This document shows, piece after piece, positions 60,702 to 64,000 of a stretch of DNA of 64,000 nucleotides. Position 1 is the first letter of the stretch. Every line of letters starts with the position of its first letter. The stretch is taken from contig CANNGL010000003.1 of NCBI GenBank assembly GCA_947504205.1, forward strand, positions 620,001 to 684,000, read 5' to 3'. The notes below the pieces were generated by a model, which was given only the letters and a program-made list of their open reading frames with translations, ran no database searches and was not told where the DNA came from. The position numbers and the translations under genes were made by a program. Origin of the DNA: an uncultured Litoreibacter sp. (lineage in GTDB: Bacteria > Pseudomonadota > Alphaproteobacteria > Rhodobacterales > Rhodobacteraceae).

Positions 60702-63578
60702 GTGTCCCTCTTTCTTGTCGTCGCCTTACCCTTCTTGGGAGCTCTTCTTCCCGGCCTGATGAATTCCGCAGGGCGTCAAGCCTGCGCTGGCGTCACGTTC
60801 ACCGTGTCATTGGCGGCCTTTATCGGTTTGCTGACGAATTTGCCCGCCGTTCTGGCCGGAGAATTGGTGACAGCGCGCATCGACTGGATACCATCGCTTG
60901 GTCTCAACCTGACGCTTATGCTTGATGGGTTGGGCTTCTTCTTTGCCCTGCTGATTCTGGGAATAGGCCTGCTGATCATCACTTATGCGCGGTTTTATCT
61001 CGCACGTGACGATCACATGGGTGAGTTCTTCACCTATTTGCTTTTATTTCAGGGCGCTATGGTCGGCATCGTCCTCAGTGATAACATCCTGCTTTTGTTG
61101 GTGTTTTGGGAGCTTACCTCCCTCTCCTCATTCCTGCTTATCGGGTATTGGAAACACCTGCCCGAAGGGCGTCAGGGCGCCCGCATGGCCTTGGCCGTGA
61201 CGGGTATGGGCGGCCTTGCGATGATTGGTGGCATGCTGCTTCTTGGTCAGATTGCTGGAAGCTACGATTTAAGCGTCATTCTCCAAAACCGGGATTTGAT
61301 ACAGGAGTCGCCGCTTTATGTGCCGGCTCTGCTGCTGATCCTGCTGGGCTGTTTTACCAAGTCTGCACAGTTCCCATTTCACTTCTGGCTGCCCCATGCG
61401 ATGGCCGCGCCGACACCGGTTTCGGCCTATCTGCACTCTGCGACCATGGTCAAAGCAGGCATATTCCTGATGGCCCGCATGTGGCCGGTTCTGTCGGGCA
61501 CTCCCGAATGGTTCGTCATCGTGACCTCCGCCGGATTGATAACAATGGTGCTGGGCGCGATGATCGCCTTGTTCAAACATGATTTGAAAGCTCTGTTGGC
61601 GTTTTCCACGGTCAGCCATCTTGGCTTGATTACGATGCTTCTGGGAACCGGCACGGCATTTGGCGCTATGGCGGCCATCTTTCACATTCTGAACCACGCG
61701 ACCTTCAAGGCGGCACTTTTCATGTCTGCGGGGATCATTGATCACGAGACCCACACCCGGGATATTCGCAGGTTGGGGGGCTTGAGACACCTGATGCCGA
61801 TTACCTTCGGAATTGCGACACTTGCCGCCTTGTCAATGGCGGGTATTCCGCTGCTAAACGGCTTCCTGTCGAAAGAGATGATGCTTGAGGAGGCAACCCA
61901 TACGGTGTTGTTCAACTCCCCTTGGCTGGTGCCTGCATTGGCGACCTTTGGTTCTCTGTTTTCTGCGGCCTACTGCTTCCGCCTGATCGGGCATGTGTTC
62001 TTGGGGCCGGTTCGGGATGACTACCCAGCCAAACCACATGATCCGGGCTCGGGCCTGTGGTTGCCACCCGCATTGCTGGTGGTTCTGGTCGTCGTCATCG
62101 GGGTCGCGCCATTTTTGGCTGAACCCTTCGTTAAGCTGGTTACAGCGTCAGTACTGGGAGAGGCCGCCGAAGTTCCGAAGGCCTATTTCAAAATCTGGCA
62201 CGGGCTGGTTCCGGCACTCTTCATGTCTGTCGCGGCCGTTGTGGGCGGGCTTTTGTTGATGATGGTCTACAATCCGGCATTGCGGCTCTGGGATGGCACT
62301 CCGCGCCCCGAGGCCAAGACCATTTTTGATGCGATCATAGCTGTTGCGGTGCGCAGCGCCCGAAAGGTGATCCACGCTTTGCATGACGGCGCATTTTCCA
62401 GATATGGCGCCATCATGGCCGTAACAGTGATTGGGGCGGGCTACTATGCTTGGGTCACCGGATCGGTAGGTGAGGCGACGCGCGAGATGCAAACGGCAAC
62501 GCCAATTCAAATGGCGGGCTGGCTGATGCTTGTAGGGGCGACGGGCGGTCTGGTTTTCCTTCACCGGGATCGTCTGTTGTCTCTCATCCTGATCGGGATC
62601 GTCGGCTTGATGGTCTCTATCGGTTTCGTGCTGTTTAGTGCGCCTGATTTGGCGATGACGCAGTTCACCGTGGAAGTCGTGACGATCATCCTGCTGCTTC
62701 TGGCCCTCAACTTCCTGCCCAATGCGACGCCAGTTGAAAGCAGTGTCCTGCGCCGGACCCGAGACAGCGTGATCGCGATTGCAGGGGGGCTCGCCACGAT
62801 GGCCTTGTCCTACCACTATCTGCTGCGTGACGCAGTTACCTCGCCCATCTCGGAATTCCATCTGGCCAATTCCTATAAGGGTGGCGGAGGCACCAACGTC
62901 GTTAACGTGATCCTCGTCGATTTTCGTGGGTTTGATACCTACGGCGAGATTATCGTGCTTGGGATCGCGGCGCTGCTGATTTACGCCCTGACCGAAACGT
63001 TGCTGAACGGGCCGGTGCGCGCGCGCCTGTTGAACCGAAAACCAGACCAACCAAGGGCCGGCGATATGCATCCGACCATGATGGTGGTGTTGACGCGTGT
63101 TATCATGCCGGTGGTTCTGATGGTCGGCTTCTATATCTTCCTGCGTGGGCACAACGAGCCGGGCGGCGGTTTTATCGCCGGTTTGGTCGTCTCGATCGCG
63201 GTCGTTATGCAGTACATGGCCAGCGGGTTCGCCTGGGCGTCAGCGCGTCAGCGCTACCCGTATCATGGCATCATTGGCTGCGGCGTTTTGATCGCGGGCC
63301 TGACAGGTATTGGATCGTGGTTTTTCAGCAAGCCATTCCTGACCTCGGATTTTACCTACGTGCGCATTCCACCATTCGAGAAGTTCGAGTTGGCCACCGC
63401 CGCCCTTTTTGATGTCGGTGTCTTCCTGGCTGTCGTCGGAGCGGTGATGTTGTCTCTGGAAAGTTTCTCCAGACTGGCACGCCGCGCGCATGTTACCGAT
63501 AGTGAGCACCCGATGGATATTGATCCTTCACGGGAGAACCTCGTCGAAGCGCAAAAGCTCGCGCAGGAGGGGCAGTAA
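60702..63578 (+). CDS. mrpA: Na+(K+)/H+ antiporter subunit A, fused A/B form (MrpA/PhaAB)
   Basis: 958 residues. The NuoL-like MrpA core has FWELTSLSSFLLIGYW, FTKSAQFPFHFWLPHAMAAPTPVSAYLHSATMVKAGIFL (abbreviated FTKSAQFPFHFWLP ... HSATMVKAG) and a C-terminal MrpB-like domain from about residue 790 (MVVLTRVIMPVVLMVGFYIFLRGHNEPGGGF). The fused A/B arrangement is typical of the alphaproteobacterial pha type. GTG start at 60702 after CAGGAG. Multi-subunit cation/proton antiporter for pH and sodium homeostasis. Followed by mrpC two bases later. Confidence 0.95.
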   Translation: MSLFLVVALPFLGALLPGLMNSAGRQACAGVTFTVSLAAFIGLLTNLPAVLAGELVTARIDWIPSLGLNLTLMLDGLGFFFALLILGIGLLIITYARFYLARDDHMGEFFTYLLLFQGAMVGIVLSDNILLLLVFWELTSLSSFLLIGYWKHLPEGRQGARMALAVTGMGGLAMIGGMLLLGQIAGSYDLSVILQNRDLIQESPLYVPALLLILLGCFTKSAQFPFHFWLPHAMAAPTPVSAYLHSATMVKAGIFLMARMWPVLSGTPEWFVIVTSAGLITMVLGAMIALFKHDLKALLAFSTVSHLGLITMLLGTGTAFGAMAAIFHILNHATFKAALFMSAGIIDHETHTRDIRRLGGLRHLMPITFGIATLAALSMAGIPLLNGFLSKEMMLEEATHTVLFNSPWLVPALATFGSLFSAAYCFRLIGHVFLGPVRDDYPAKPHDPGSGLWLPPALLVVLVVVIGVAPFLAEPFVKLVTASVLGEAAEVPKAYFKIWHGLVPALFMSVAAVVGGLLLMMVYNPALRLWDGTPRPEAKTIFDAIIAVAVRSARKVIHALHDGAFSRYGAIMAVTVIGAGYYAWVTGSVGEATREMQTATPIQMAGWLMLVGATGGLVFLHRDRLLSLILIGIVGLMVSIGFVLFSAPDLAMTQFTVEVVTIILLLLALNFLPNATPVESSVLRRTRDSVIAIAGGLATMALSYHYLLRDAVTSPISEFHLANSYKGGGGTNVVNVILVDFRGFDTYGEIIVLGIAALLIYALTETLLNGPVRARLLNRKPDQPRAGDMHPTMMVVLTRVIMPVVLMVGFYIFLRGHNEPGGGFIAGLVVSIAVVMQYMASGFAWASARQRYPYHGIIGCGVLIAGLTGIGSWFFSKPFLTSDFTYVRIPPFEKFELATAALFDVGVFLAVVGAVMLSLESFSRLARRAHVTDSEHPMDIDPSRENLVEAQKLAQEGQ

Positions 63579-63579
63579 C

Positions 63580-63936
63580 ATGGAACTTCTCGTTGCTTCT
63601 GCCATTGGCATCTTAACCGCCGCCGGTCTCTACCTGGTGATGCGTTTGCGCACTTTCCCGGTGATCCTTGGCGTCTCGCTGCTGACATATGCCGTGAATG
63701 TTTTTCTGTTCGCGTCTGGCCGTTTGGTGGTCGGTGCACCACCTATCCTGCGTGATGGCGTGAGCACCTATACTGATCCCTTGCCTCAGGCGTTGGTTCT
63801 GACGGCAATCGTGATTTCGTTCGGTATGACGGCCGTAGTCGTCATGATCGCTCTGGGCGCCTATCTGGGTTCCAATGATGATCGGATTGATGATCCCGTT
63901 CCGATGGATGAAGTCATCCCGGAGGATCCGTCATGA
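63580..63936 (+). CDS. mrpC: Na+(K+)/H+ antiporter subunit C (MrpC/PhaC)
   Basis: 118 residues, NuoK-like, three helices. MELLVASAIGILTAAGLYLVMRLRTFPVILGVSLLTYAVNVFLFASG (start MELLVASAIGILTAAG) and DPLPQALVLTAIVISFGMTA are the MrpC signature. CAGGAGGGG upstream of ATG 63580. Overlaps mrpD as ATGA. Confidence 0.95.
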   Translation: MELLVASAIGILTAAGLYLVMRLRTFPVILGVSLLTYAVNVFLFASGRLVVGAPPILRDGVSTYTDPLPQALVLTAIVISFGMTAVVVMIALGAYLGSNDDRIDDPVPMDEVIPEDPS

Positions 63937-64000
63937 CCCATTGGATTGTCTTGCCCGTCATTCTGCCGGCCATCGTCGCCCCCTTTATCATCCTCGCTGC
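63933..64000 (+). CDS. mrpD: Na+(K+)/H+ antiporter subunit D, 5' end only (MrpD/PhaD)
   Basis: The ATG overlaps the mrpC stop. Only 22 codons are visible before the window ends (MTHWIVLPVILPAIVAPF...), a hydrophobic start expected for the NuoM/N-like subunit D. Identity rests on operon position and the family N-terminus. Confidence 0.8.
   Translation, partial: MTHWIVLPVILPAIVAPFIILA

Noticed and set aside
1-64000. CRISPR arrays, prophage, insertion sequences, rRNA or tRNA genes
   Set aside because: No repeat-spacer pattern, transposase, integrase or cloverleaf-like sequence was recognised by eye; a tRNA scan would settle the last point.

Overview
The window looks like chromosome of a marine alphaproteobacterium of the Rhodobacterales (Roseobacter/Rhodobacter type). 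The evidence is moderately high GC, dense ATGA/GTGA-coupled operons, two TRAP transporters and one tripartite tricarboxylate transporter, a Rhodobacter-type xdhABC set, a short HisG with HisZ, a B12-dependent class II ribonucleotide reductase, a DUF1489 gene, and hemN under a perfect FNR/FnrL-type box. I see no phage, IS element, CRISPR array, rRNA or tRNA gene. No stretch above about 240 bases lacks a gene.

Layout. 1-9049 (minus): purine scavenging operon, xanthine dehydrogenase xdhABC followed by a BMP-type nucleoside/purine ABC transporter whose binding protein is cut by the window start. 9288-15700: an unknown protein with an Ala/Pro-rich linker, a secreted GH5 glycosidase, dnaE and a flavin-nucleotide-binding-fold protein. 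15827-19355: Na+/alanine-type symporter with a universal stress protein, phenylalanine hydroxylase and a divergent Lrp-type regulator. 19348-25376: a dimethylglycine/sarcosine dehydrogenase-like flavoprotein divergent from an MttB-family methyltransferase, two overlapping lipoprotein genes (one with a ClpP-like fold), and a DUF2975 membrane protein with its Cro-type regulator. 25401-34166: amidotransferase, slyX, hisS-hisZ-hisG, DUF1489, nrdJ and hemN.

34163-45548: a LacI regulator faces tctABC, followed by a sauS/sauT-like pair (sulfoacetyl-CoA chemistry inferred). Next comes an idonate/gluconate module (idnD and a 2-hydroxyacid dehydrogenase on minus, idnO and gntK on plus), ending in a LysR regulator.

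45624-51941: a 5-oxoproline module: DUF1445 protein, TRAP DctPQM and 5-oxoprolinase pxpBCA, nearly all translationally coupled.

51958-60519: the least explained region. An FCD-type GntR regulator, an Asp/Glu-racemase-family protein and an MLE-type enolase-superfamily enzyme are divergent from a ThDP-dependent enzyme, a DadA-like flavoprotein and a second TRAP system. A perfect 14-base palindrome lies between the two arms. A racemise/oxidise/decarboxylate route for an imported amino acid or related acid is a coherent but unproven reading.

60702-64000: start of an mrp/pha Na+(K+)/H+ antiporter operon (fused A/B, C, and the first codons of D). Starts were chosen by Shine-Dalgarno sequence, stop/start overlap and family N-termini. 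All functions are read from sequence pattern and family knowledge; no database search was run.
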